This document shows positions 8,949 to 17,050 of a DNA stretch of 64,000 nucleotides, piece by piece. The position numbers and the translations under genes are program-made. Positions within the stretch are counted from its first letter, which is position 1; every line of letters begins with the position of its first letter. Origin of the DNA: Pseudonocardiales bacterium (GTDB lineage Bacteria > Actinomycetota > Actinomycetes > Mycobacteriales > Pseudonocardiaceae); the NCBI GenBank assembly GCA_019243635.1, contig JAFAUB010000122.1, positions 35,784 through 99,783 on the forward strand, given 5' to 3'. The notes under the pieces are model-generated. The model did no database searches. It had not been told where the DNA came from and worked only from the letters and a program-made list of their open reading frames with translations.

Positions 8949-11338
8949 ATCTGCTCCGGTAGGTCGAGGTCGACGACCAGGACCCTGGCCGCGATGAGGG
9001 CGTCGACGGCCGGGTCGGCTCGGTGGGCCACTCGGCTGGTCGGCCCTGTCGGCGACGTGCCCTCAGACACGACTGTGACCAAGCGACACTGCTCGGCCGT
9101 CAGTTCCCTGGGCGGGCGGTAACGGCGGAAGTGGACGACGGCGCCCGTGTCGCGCGGCTCGACCCGGTGGACCGCTGGGCTGATCCGCACCCGCGCTCGG
9201 CCCCGCAGCTCGGTGAGTGCATCGGGGGACAACGTGGTCCTGCCGCCCGGTGTGACGAGCACTCGCACGCCGGCGAGCACACCCGCGCTCACCAGGCCGG
9301 CCGCGTCGGCCGGCATCTCGCGCCCGTGGTTGTCGTGGACGTAGAGCGTGTCCGACCGCGCGAGGTGGTCATCGGGGCACTCCGCGCGGAGCAGGGCGTG
9401 CGCGAGCCGGCGCAGGCGGCGCTGGTGTGGGGTGTCCTGCGCGTCGATGTCCTGAGTGCCGCCGGCGGGTGGGGCCGCCGTGGCGGCGGCGGACCCCGGA
9501 TCCGCGCCGAACACGCTCCACCCGTCACCCGCGGCACCCCAGGTGAGTGCCACGCCGGAACCGGGGCCGACGTACCGTGCGAACCAGGGGGGCGGACCGC
9601 CTGCGTGTCTCCGGCCAGGCGAGCCGCTGGAGCCGTCGTCCGGGCAGTCCCGCGCCACCACCTCACCCAGGCCCCGCCGCGCCGCCAGTGCCGCCAGCCG
9701 GTCGGCGAGCGCGCCGCCGACCACGTCGAGGAGATCCTCGGTCGGCGCTGGGCGGCGGCCGAGGACAGCGACGACAACCCGCCACGCGAGCGCTTCGGGA
9801 ACCTCGGCTGACAGCCAGTGCAACGCCGCGCGGAGCCAGCAGCGGTACGCCTCGCCGACCTTCCCCGCCTCGGCTGCGACCCGCCCGAGGCACGCGTTGG
9901 CGTGCACGGCGTCACTGTCGGAACGCAGTCCGTCAGCGGTCGCGAAGGCGCGGTGGTAGTACCGTTCGGCGGCGTGGTGGTCACCCAGCCGCCGGTACAG
10001 CCGCGCCTGGTTGATCGCGTTGACGTACCTGAGCCGGTGGTCACGCGGGACGAGCCCGGCCGCCCGCTTCTCGATCTCGCGCTCCCACAGCAGCGCCTCC
10101 TCCGGGTGGCCGGCCTTCATCCGGGCGAGTGCGGAGATGTTGAGCAGGTACAGGTACTCGCGCTCGTCCGCTGGGTCGGAGAGCAGTTCGCGGGCCTGCG
10201 CGAGGTAGGACTCCGCCTGCTGGGCCTCCGGCGCCATGGCCAGCCCCCAGCCTTTGGCCTGGAGAAGGAATCCCCGCAACGACGGGGGCAGCTCCGGGGA
10301 GGGGTCGGGCGATGCCGCCGCTTCGGCGTACCGAGACAGCGCGATGCGCATGCCGTCCAGGCAGGCCCGTAACGTGGCCTGTTCCCGTTCCCCACGCGCG
10401 AGCTCGACCGCGCGCTCAGCCAGCCGGATGGCGACGCCGCCCCCGCCCACCCGGAACGCCACCCACCCCTGCGCGCACAGTAGTCTCGGGTCGGCGGTCG
10501 CCGCGCTCCCGTGGGCCTGCGCGTAGGCACAAAGCCATGACACGCCGCACGCGCGTGTCGCCAGCTCGTCGTAGCCCGAGGGCGGGACGTTCTCGGCGGC
10601 GGGCCGCCACTCCGGCGGGACGACGAGGCGCCCGCGCCGCAGCATCGGAAGACTCGCCAGCCGGGTGGCGTCGGCACGCAGGGCGAGCACGAGCATCGGG
10701 TCCAGCAGGCCCGGTACGAGACCGAGCGCGGGGTCACCGGGTGGGGGCACTGCGGCCGCAATGGGGCGGCCGGCCGCGGCGGGGCCGTTGTCCGGGAACG
10801 TCGCCGCCCACGACGCCGGCAGGACGGGCGCGCCGGCGCCGGTCGCGACGAGCCGCACCATCCCACCGGCTCGCCGCAGCCGGGTCGCCAGCGAGTGCAC
10901 GAAGGCTGCGTCCTCGTCCTCCCACCCGGCGATAGGCCCCGGCACGAGGACGAGGACGCCTGTCCCGTTCGCGCGTTCGCCCAGCGCGGCCAGCACCTGA
11001 CCGGCGAGGCGGGTCGCCGCCCGCTTACCCGGGTCGCCGGCCGCCTCGACGTCGATGCCGGCGCTGATCTGCTCGGCGTAACCCGGCAGCGTGCCTGGGT
11101 GCTCGACGTCCGGGCGTGGGTGCGGGAGGGAGGGGGCGAGGCCGAGCTGCTCGCCCAGCTGGCGGGCCGCCTCGTGGCCGCGCCAGGCACCGAGGCTGAG
11201 GTCCACGAGCAGACAACGGTCCGGGCCGCCGTGGGCATCGAGCAGCCGGCGTAGCGCATCGAGCGTGGTCGCCCTGGCCGTTTCGAACGGGACGCGGGCG
11301 GCGGCCGGCTTCGCGGGAACGGGCATGGGACTAGTCAC
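8894..11338 (-). CDS. large TPR-containing protein of the RiPP cluster
   Basis: An 814-residue protein with no catalytic motif that I recognise. Residues 1-200 are an alpha/beta region (DRCLLVDLSL; GVLVLVPGP) without a P-loop. The middle (about 300-560) is helical with TPR-like repeats, for example EALLWEREIEKR and HHAAERYYHRAFATADG. The C-terminal third contains a low-complexity stretch and a region (EMPADAAGLVSAGVLAGVRVLV) that looks like a nucleoside- or peptide-binding fold but cannot be assigned. The GTG start at 11338 overlaps the SagB stop, so translation is coupled; ATG 11326 is an alternative start. Position and coupling argue for a role in the pathway, perhaps as a scaffold or an undescribed processing enzyme. 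Confidence 0.75.
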   Translation of the reverse strand: MTSPMPVPAKPAAARVPFETARATTLDALRRLLDAHGGPDRCLLVDLSLGAWRGHEAARQLGEQLGLAPSLPHPRPDVEHPGTLPGYAEQISAGIDVEAAGDPGKRAATRLAGQVLAALGERANGTGVLVLVPGPIAGWEDEDAAFVHSLATRLRRAGGMVRLVATGAGAPVLPASWAATFPDNGPAAAGRPIAAAVPPPGDPALGLVPGLLDPMLVLALRADATRLASLPMLRRGRLVVPPEWRPAAENVPPSGYDELATRACGVSWLCAYAQAHGSAATADPRLLCAQGWVAFRVGGGGVAIRLAERAVELARGEREQATLRACLDGMRIALSRYAEAAASPDPSPELPPSLRGFLLQAKGWGLAMAPEAQQAESYLAQARELLSDPADEREYLYLLNISALARMKAGHPEEALLWEREIEKRAAGLVPRDHRLRYVNAINQARLYRRLGDHHAAERYYHRAFATADGLRSDSDAVHANACLGRVAAEAGKVGEAYRCWLRAALHWLSAEVPEALAWRVVVAVLGRRPAPTEDLLDVVGGALADRLAALAARRGLGEVVARDCPDDGSSGSPGRRHAGGPPPWFARYVGPGSGVALTWGAAGDGWSVFGADPGSAAATAAPPAGGTQDIDAQDTPHQRRLRRLAHALLRAECPDDHLARSDTLYVHDNHGREMPADAAGLVSAGVLAGVRVLVTPGGRTTLSPDALTELRGRARVRISPAVHRVEPRDTGAVVHFRRYRPPRELTAEQCRLVTVVSEGTSPTGPTSRVAHRADPAVDALIAARVLVVDLDLPEQICTAVGARPLTNTSWTPG

Positions 11339-12158
11339 CGCGCGGCTCCGCTGCCCGCTCGCTCGTGTCCGGCCGGCCCAGGGCGAGGGCGTACACCGTC
11401 GAGGCGGTCACGCCGTCCAGACCCAGCAGGTCGTCCAGCTCGTGGTCGAAGTACCCGCCGAGGTTGAGCGCGCCGAGCCCGAGCGCGCCCGCCGCCAGGT
11501 TGAGGTTCTGCGCGACGTGCCCGGCCTCCAGCAACGCGAAGCGGTAGCCGCGGTCGCCGTACTTGAACGTGACCCGCTCGAACCACGCCGTGAGGAACAC
11601 GAACATCGGTGCGTCGTAGGCGATGGCGCCCTGCACGAAACAGGACGCGATCTCGCGCGCCAAGTCACCCTCACGCAGGTGGCGCAGCTCATCGCGGGCC
11701 GGGCTGTAGTGGTACAGCCCGGCCCGCAACCCGTCCACCAGCGTGGTGTGCACGTACAGCTCCAGCGGGTACAGCCCACCCGGCGACGGCGCGGCGCGCC
11801 ACGACCGCACCTGGCCGGTCTCGGCCGAAGGCCGGGTCACGCCGTAGGCGTGGTGCAGCAGGCTGGACAGTTGCCGCAACGCCACGGTGTCGGGCCGGAA
11901 GGCGCGCACGCTGGTGCGCCCGCGCATGACCGGCCCCAGCGGTGCGCTCAGCGGTGCGCGGTCCGACGGCAGCGGCACGGCCCGGTACTGCTCGTATGAC
12001 AGTGACTCCGACAGCTCCCGCATCCGGGCCAGCACCGCCGCGTCCGGCAGGCCGAGGTAGTGGCGACCTACCTTGGAGTTCTCGTGGAACAGGCCCCACA
12101 GCTCGTCGTCCGGGGCGGGTGGGTGGGTGAGCCCGGTCCACGGATCCCTACTCGTCAC
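11331..12158 (-). CDS. SagB-type azoline dehydrogenase
   Basis: From GTG 12158 (Shine-Dalgarno GAAGGAGGAAGC) the protein has 275 residues. It belongs to the nitroreductase-like SagB family: RTSVRAFRPD near the N-terminus is the FMN-binding start, followed by APSPGGLYPLELYV and the ALLEAGHVAQNLNLAA helix typical of the family. SagB enzymes use FMN to oxidise azolines made by YcaO to thiazoles and oxazoles. The gene follows YcaO and is coupled to the TPR gene. The longer open frame to 12407 would overlap YcaO and lacks a ribosome binding site. Confidence 0.9.
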   Translation of the reverse strand: MTSRDPWTGLTHPPAPDDELWGLFHENSKVGRHYLGLPDAAVLARMRELSESLSYEQYRAVPLPSDRAPLSAPLGPVMRGRTSVRAFRPDTVALRQLSSLLHHAYGVTRPSAETGQVRSWRAAPSPGGLYPLELYVHTTLVDGLRAGLYHYSPARDELRHLREGDLAREIASCFVQGAIAYDAPMFVFLTAWFERVTFKYGDRGYRFALLEAGHVAQNLNLAAGALGLGALNLGGYFDHELDDLLGLDGVTASTVYALALGRPDTSERAAEPRGD

Positions 12159-12225
12159 CGCGCTTCCTCCTTCGGGTACAGGTGCACGTCGTCGGCTCAC
12201 GGATATCGGGCTCCGGATATCGGGC

Positions 12226-13566
12226 TCACGGATACGGATGCGGGGCCGGGTTGTCACCGGTGGACGGGCTGATGCCGGGGTGACCCAGCCGTTGCGGCAC
12301 GGTCCACAGCCGCCGTCCGCCCAGGGCCCGCAGCCGGTGGCCCAACTGCAGCGGGTGCAGGCCCGGGACGACGGCCCGCACGACCGAGAAACCGAGCCCG
12401 CCCACATCCGGTGTGGTCAGGTCGACGAGCAGGACCCGCTCGCCGACGCCGGTGATCCGATTGACGAGCAGGCGCAGATCCTCGACGGGGTCGCCGGTGC
12501 CCGGGTTGGGCAGATCGTCGTAGTCCACGCGCTCCGGGGAGGCGAACAGAAAGTCGGCCAGCGGCAGGTTGCGGTGGTCGGCCCAGAAGTTGAGGTGGTC
12601 CCGTTGGCCCTGGACACCGTGGTAATGCGGCGGGTCGGGTGCCAACCGAGCGCCGCAGGTAGCGATCAGCTGTGCGTATCTGCGGGTGTGGGCTAGTTCC
12701 TCCAGGCTCTTGCGGGCGGCATCGGGCAGGCTCGGCGAGGCGGATGCCGCGACGACGAGCGCGGGCGCGCCGTCGTGGTGACCACGCAGGACGGACAGCA
12801 CTGCCGGGATACCGTGGTCGAGCGTGATGTCGAACATGACGACGGTGCCGGCGGCGCGCTCGAACCGGGAGACGAGGTCGTAGAGCTCCTCCGGCAGCGT
12901 CTCGACGCGGATCCGCGGCGGCGCGAGCATGGCCTGCCACGTGATGGTCACCGCGTCGCGCTCGACGACCTCGCAGATCGCCCCGATGGCCGCCTCCTCC
13001 CGGCTGAGATGACACGCGAGCCCAGTGGAGATCGGCTGGACGATCGGCGCGTCGTTCGCCCCCGCATAGAAGGCGTACGGCAGGTAGACGCGGGCGGCCG
13101 GCAGGTACACGCACTCGCCGGTGGCCGGCTCCGTCGCGGACGTCCAGCGCAGCGTTGTGTCGGGGGTGAAGCGGACCGGCGCGAAGCCGGGCCCGCCGTA
13201 CTGCTCCTCGCTGTAGAGCGCGAACTCCTCCGGCGCCACGCACGCGAACGGGGCGTCCCGGTACGACGTTCTCGGCAGCTCGTCAAGGACGTACCAGGCC
13301 GAGCAGTAGCGTTCGATCGCCTCGCCGATCGCCTTGGCCACCGCGCCCTCCCGGGTCGCGGCCGCGCCGCCGGTGACGCGGAAGTTCTCCCGCCCGGTCA
13401 AGGGCAGGGTGTTCGCGGCCTCGGCGCCGTAGTGGAAGAAGTCCGGGCCGCCGGCCTCCTTGCGGGCCTCCGTGACCGAGCCGATGATTCCGACCCTGGG
13501 GTCCACCAGATACTCCACGACCTCAGCCAGGCGCCGCAGTGGCCGGCTGAACGTGCATGTCACCAT
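12226..13566 (-). CDS. ycaO: YcaO cyclodehydratase (TOMM)
   Basis: A 446-residue YcaO-domain protein. ATP-binding segments are visible as AATREGAVAKAIGEAIERYCS and REEAAIGAICEVVERDAVTI. The C-terminus is PAPHPYP, the proline-rich PxPxP tail that marks azoline-forming YcaO proteins. The enzyme activates the peptide backbone with ATP and cyclises Cys, Ser or Thr side chains to azolines. ATG 13566 has AGGAGG 6 bases upstream. It follows the leader-binding protein by 27 bases; the two are separate proteins here (in many pathways they are fused). Confidence 0.93.
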   Translation of the reverse strand: MVTCTFSRPLRRLAEVVEYLVDPRVGIIGSVTEARKEAGGPDFFHYGAEAANTLPLTGRENFRVTGGAAATREGAVAKAIGEAIERYCSAWYVLDELPRTSYRDAPFACVAPEEFALYSEEQYGGPGFAPVRFTPDTTLRWTSATEPATGECVYLPAARVYLPYAFYAGANDAPIVQPISTGLACHLSREEAAIGAICEVVERDAVTITWQAMLAPPRIRVETLPEELYDLVSRFERAAGTVVMFDITLDHGIPAVLSVLRGHHDGAPALVVAASASPSLPDAARKSLEELAHTRRYAQLIATCGARLAPDPPHYHGVQGQRDHLNFWADHRNLPLADFLFASPERVDYDDLPNPGTGDPVEDLRLLVNRITGVGERVLLVDLTTPDVGGLGFSVVRAVVPGLHPLQLGHRLRALGGRRLWTVPQRLGHPGISPSTGDNPAPHPYP

Positions 13567-13593
13567 CGGTCCTCCTGCGCTGTCATCAAGGGG

Positions 13594-14682
13594 TCATCGG
13601 AAGTCGATGGCGGTGTCGCGTACGGCGCCCGCCGAGTGCGCGTTGCTGGGACTGCACACCGGGCACCGGGGCACCCGCAGAACCCTGCGGACCGTCACCG
13701 CCGGCTGCGCCACGTTGACCTCCACCAGCGTCCCCACCTGGCGGGTGGGAGGCCGGCCGCCGCCGAACCACTTGGACAGCTCAACGGCGGCCAACTCGGC
13801 GAGCACGGTGACCGCTGACGGGTGCAGGGCCGCGAACCGCTGCCCCTCGAACGCGTTCTCCGCAACAGCGCGGCGCGCGGCGGGGTCGTCCAGGTGTGAG
13901 CCCTCCCGGGCGCACGCGCACTCGTAGCAGGGCATTTCACCCGGCATCACCAGCGGCCCCACCGTGCCGACAAGGTCCCGCTGCACGACTGGCAGGAAGG
14001 GGATACGACGCTCGACGCAGAACCGGTTCCACAGGCGCAGGTGTTCCGACGCGCCGAAGTCGGACGTCGCGGTCACGCAGTGAACCTCCTCGACGTCGGC
14101 CCGGTCCAGCCATTCGGCGTGCGCCACCGCGGCAGCGGCGCAACCGGTGCCGTTGTCGGTCGCGACCAGCTCGACGCCGCGCAGCGGCGGGTAGTCGACG
14201 GCTTCGATGCTCATCGCGCCGATCGCGGTGAGCGCGGAGACCAGGCGCCGGGAGACCGCATTGACACCCACCACCGCGATCTGACGCGAGGACAGGGACC
14301 GCGCGACATCAGCGGCGCGCTGCCCGAAGTGCCAGTAGAAGATGTCGAGCCGGCTGTCCTCGACGGATGTGTCACTGCTGTCGTCCCCGGCTGTCGTCCC
14401 TGTCGGCGAGCCTGTGGGGACGAGCAGGCGGCGCGTGCGCAGCTCGCCCAGCAAGCGCGTGACCTCTGGCCGGTCCGACTCGGCGAACCGCTCGCAGACT
14501 TCCGCCACGGTCGCGCCCTGCCCGCTGACCGCCGCCAGTACCGTCTCGACGGCTTCCCGGGCCCGCTCGCCGTCGATCCTGACCTCGGTTGCGCCGCGGC
14601 GCAGGATCACCGCCGAGCGCATCGGGATGAGCTGCACGGCAAGCGCACGCAGCCGCGGCTCCACCACATGATCGATTGTCAC
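13594..14682 (-). CDS. TOMM leader-peptide-binding ThiF/E1-like protein
   Basis: From GTG 14682 (AAAGGAC upstream) a 362-residue protein. Residues 1-90 resemble the PqqD-like RiPP recognition element that binds the leader (RSAVILRRGATEVRIDG, then a winged-helix stretch up to RRLLVP). An E1/ThiF-like domain follows (QIAVVGVNAVSRRLVSALTA). Two CxxC pairs, in MPCYECACAR and VPRCPVCSPS, are the structural zinc site. This is the partner that hands the precursor to YcaO. The open frame upstream of the GTG overlaps the radical SAM gene and is not needed. Confidence 0.88.
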   Translation of the reverse strand: MTIDHVVEPRLRALAVQLIPMRSAVILRRGATEVRIDGERAREAVETVLAAVSGQGATVAEVCERFAESDRPEVTRLLGELRTRRLLVPTGSPTGTTAGDDSSDTSVEDSRLDIFYWHFGQRAADVARSLSSRQIAVVGVNAVSRRLVSALTAIGAMSIEAVDYPPLRGVELVATDNGTGCAAAAVAHAEWLDRADVEEVHCVTATSDFGASEHLRLWNRFCVERRIPFLPVVQRDLVGTVGPLVMPGEMPCYECACAREGSHLDDPAARRAVAENAFEGQRFAALHPSAVTVLAELAAVELSKWFGGGRPPTRQVGTLVEVNVAQPAVTVRRVLRVPRCPVCSPSNAHSAGAVRDTAIDFR

Positions 14683-14734
14683 GTGCTCAGTCCTTTCCGG
14701 CCTTTCCGGCGAGGGGAGCCCACTCCGGGTGGGC

Positions 14735-16087
14735 TCACCACGTCGCGACGGCGTGTGAACGGTCCACTTCCGCCCCGCCGACGGCCACGTGCTGCCGACG
14801 GAACTCGCCGGCTCGGCCACCGAAGAGCCGGTAGAGGTTCCGGTAGGCGGAGTGGAATTCCTCCGGGGGCAGCCGGGTCGCGGTCACCGCGTGCTGACAG
14901 TCGAACAGGTCCCAGTTCGGTCGCCCGTTCGGTTGCCGCGCCACCACGTCGTCGAAGGACGCGAGCAGCTCGGTACCGGGCAGCGGGGTGAGCACGGTGA
15001 AAGTGGGAAACCTTATTCGGTGGTGCTCCACGAACCTGGCGAGCCGATGAAAGTCACACTGTCGATAATCGGTGTTCACGACGAACTGCGCGAATATCTC
15101 GATCCCGAGTTCATCCGCGACCCGCAACCCCTCCTCGATCTGTGTGGGCTTGACCTTTTTGCGGTATTCGTCGAGATCCTTCTCGGTGACGGCGTCGATG
15201 CCGACGAAGATGCGTTCGAGGCCGATCTCCTTCCATGCGGCCAGCACCTGGCGGTGGCGCAGCAGCGAGTCGATCCGGCAGTAGGCGAACAGGTGTTTTC
15301 GGATGCCCGCGGCGGCGATGGCCTCGGCCAGCTTCGTCATGCGTGGGCCGTGGATGAACGCCTCGTCGTCGACGAAGAAGACGAAGTCCTCCCGGATCGT
15401 CGCGAGCTCGGCCACCACCGCGTCGATGTTCCGCATGTGGTAGCGCCCACCCATGAGCTGCCAGAGCGAGCAGAAGCTGCAACGAAACGGGCAACCGACG
15501 GTCGTCCGCAGCAGGGCGACCGGCCGCATCCAGTCGATGAAGTACAGGTGCCGATCGGCTGTGGTAACGGACCGATCCGGCACCGGTAGGGCATCCACGT
15601 CGAACGGCGCCTCCGGGCCGCCGAGCGTGAACACGCCCGCGACTCTGGCCCACAGGCCTGGAATTCCTCCGACCCCGTCTCCCCGTCGCAGCCGGTCCAG
15701 CAGGATCCGCAACGGTCCCACGCCCTCACCGGAGACCACGTAGTCGACCTCGCTGCGGAAGAAGTCATCCGGTAGGAAGGTAGCGTGGTGTCCGCCGACG
15801 ACGGTGCGAGCGCCGGGCAGCAGCTCGCGGACGCGCCGGCAGGTCGTGAGCGCTGAGCGCACATGCATCGAGTACGCGGTGACCCCGACCAGGTCGGGAC
15901 GGTAGCCGGCGAGTGCTGTGTCCAGGTCGTCGGGATGTAACCGCAGGTCGAGAATCCGCACATCGTGCGAGTCGACCTTGGCCGCAGCCGCCAGGTACTC
16001 CAGCGCCAATGGCTCCGACACCGCGCCCAGGTCAGCTCCCCACTCCGGCTCGGTGGGCGCCAACGGCCAGATGAGCAGAATACGCAT
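14735..16087 (-). CDS. B12-binding-domain radical SAM enzyme
   Basis: From ATG 16087 (GGGGGAA upstream) a 450-residue protein. Residues 1-140 form a Rossmann-like cobalamin-binding domain (RILLIWPLAP; LVGVTAY; TVVGGHHATF). The radical SAM core has C199-x3-C203-x2-C206 (GCPFRCSFCSLW), followed by the rest of the TIM barrel. Class B relatives carry out methylation or other C-C/C-S chemistry on unactivated carbons, for example in RiPP and antibiotic pathways. No SPASM-type Cys cluster is obvious at the C-terminus. Lying between the precursor and the leader-binding gene, it is a core cluster enzyme; the reaction is unknown. Confidence 0.88.
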   Translation of the reverse strand: MRILLIWPLAPTEPEWGADLGAVSEPLALEYLAAAAKVDSHDVRILDLRLHPDDLDTALAGYRPDLVGVTAYSMHVRSALTTCRRVRELLPGARTVVGGHHATFLPDDFFRSEVDYVVSGEGVGPLRILLDRLRRGDGVGGIPGLWARVAGVFTLGGPEAPFDVDALPVPDRSVTTADRHLYFIDWMRPVALLRTTVGCPFRCSFCSLWQLMGGRYHMRNIDAVVAELATIREDFVFFVDDEAFIHGPRMTKLAEAIAAAGIRKHLFAYCRIDSLLRHRQVLAAWKEIGLERIFVGIDAVTEKDLDEYRKKVKPTQIEEGLRVADELGIEIFAQFVVNTDYRQCDFHRLARFVEHHRIRFPTFTVLTPLPGTELLASFDDVVARQPNGRPNWDLFDCQHAVTATRLPPEEFHSAYRNLYRLFGGRAGEFRRQHVAVGGAEVDRSHAVATW

Positions 16088-16161
16088 CAATTCCCCCGAT
16101 GAGCCTCTCGCGCACGCCTTCCCCGGCCACGGCCGGCCGGCACCACGCAATCCCCTCGCGA

Positions 16162-16578
16162 TCAGGTCAGGATGTCCGGGTTCTCCAGCATGGACCCGGA
16201 GGTGCAGCACGGACAGCTGCAGCAGGCGATGGTAGTCGCCGCCTGCGCGGCACCACCTTGAGTACCGGTCGAACCCAGAGCCGCCTGGACACGTTCCGGT
16301 GTGAATACCTGCTGGATGGAACTGACGTCCTGCAACGTCAAGTGCAGGGGCACGTCCGCGGCGGTCGCTACCGTCGCTGGGGACGGCAGTCGGCTACCCT
16401 CGTGCGAATCTTCGTAGGCCTCAATGGCCGCCGACACGCTGGTAGCGCCCCACAACGCCAGTAACTGGCCCTTGGTGAGCTGCCGGGCCTCCGCCGACAG
16501 CTGACTGATCTCGTCAGCTGTCGCCCCGATCTCCCTGGCGAGGTCGGCGAGAGTCGTGGTGACTGGACTATCGGGCAT
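16162..16578 (-). CDS. RiPP precursor peptide, CCSCPCC core (138 aa)
   Basis: ATG 16578 has GAAGGAGT about 9 bases upstream. The 138-residue product has a long leader with no Cys in residues 1-118, rich in Leu, Ala, Asp and Glu, including LTLQDVSSIQQVF (about 80-92), a plausible recognition segment. The C-terminal core holds C119, C120, S121, C122, P123, C124, C125, T126, S127 and S129 and ends in LENPDILT, which may be a follower. The Gly/Ala/Gln stretch 102-115 is a likely cleavage region. The Cys-dense core, next to YcaO, leader-binding and SagB genes, makes it the substrate of azole formation. The core resembles streptolysin S-type peptides more than thiopeptides. Confidence 0.88.
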   Translation of the reverse strand: MPDSPVTTTLADLAREIGATADEISQLSAEARQLTKGQLLALWGATSVSAAIEAYEDSHEGSRLPSPATVATAADVPLHLTLQDVSSIQQVFTPERVQAALGSTGTQGGAAQAATTIACCSCPCCTSGSMLENPDILT

Positions 16579-16721
16579 GGCGAATGACTCCTTCGCTGAG
16601 TGGGTCGGTATAGTCGGGAAAACTACCACAGGTGAATGCCATCCAGCTGGAAGCCGGACCTGGTCGGAGGAGCCATAAGAACGCCTTCCCCCTCCGGTAG
16701 CCCAGCTCACTCGGCTATGCC

Positions 16722-16772
16722 GTCAAGAGTATGCGCAGAAAAAATACTGTCAAGAGTACGCGCGGAAAAACT
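16722..16772 (-). promoter_or_regulatory. direct repeat upstream of the precursor gene
   Basis: A 22-bp unit beginning GTCAAGAGTA and ending in an A-rich run occurs at 16722 and again at 16749 (period 27), differing at a few positions. It lies 144-194 bases upstream of the precursor start. A regulator-binding or promoter element is likely; the rest of 16579-16920 shows no gene. Confidence 0.45.
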
Positions 16773-16920
16773 ACGAGCGACCGGTGGTGGTGCGCGGGTG
16801 GAGCGTCACGTGAACATCAATGGGTTGTCAGTGGTCGCGTCACGTAGGTGAAGGTCGGTGTCCCGACGAAGATAAAGTCGCGGGAAGCCCTGTGACCCCG
16901 CACCTCTGCCCGTGCCGACC

Positions 16921-17045
16921 AGGGCGTGTCCCGTGGATCTCGCTCTTGTCGTTTGTGATCGACTTTACTGTCGCCGAGCTCGACAGTAGCGCTGCCGGGA
17001 GCCGCCCGAACAGCTCCGGCGTCGAGCTCGGCGCACTGAGTGAGT
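16921..17045. repeat. truncated copy of a MITE-like element
   Basis: This stretch matches the left 110-120 bases of the element at 29965-30130: it begins with the same terminal sequence (AGGGCGTGTCCCGTGGATC) and shares the internal TGTCGCCGAGCTCGACAG. The right end is missing. It ends at the 3' end of the S53 peptidase gene, and the full copy also sits just 3' of a minus-strand gene. Confidence 0.6.
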
Positions 17046-17050
17046 ACGGG

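Noticed and set aside
9023..9811. Plus-strand frame antisense to the TPR gene
   Set aside because: High GC opens long antisense frames; composition is Arg/Gly/Ala-rich with no domain or ribosome binding site.
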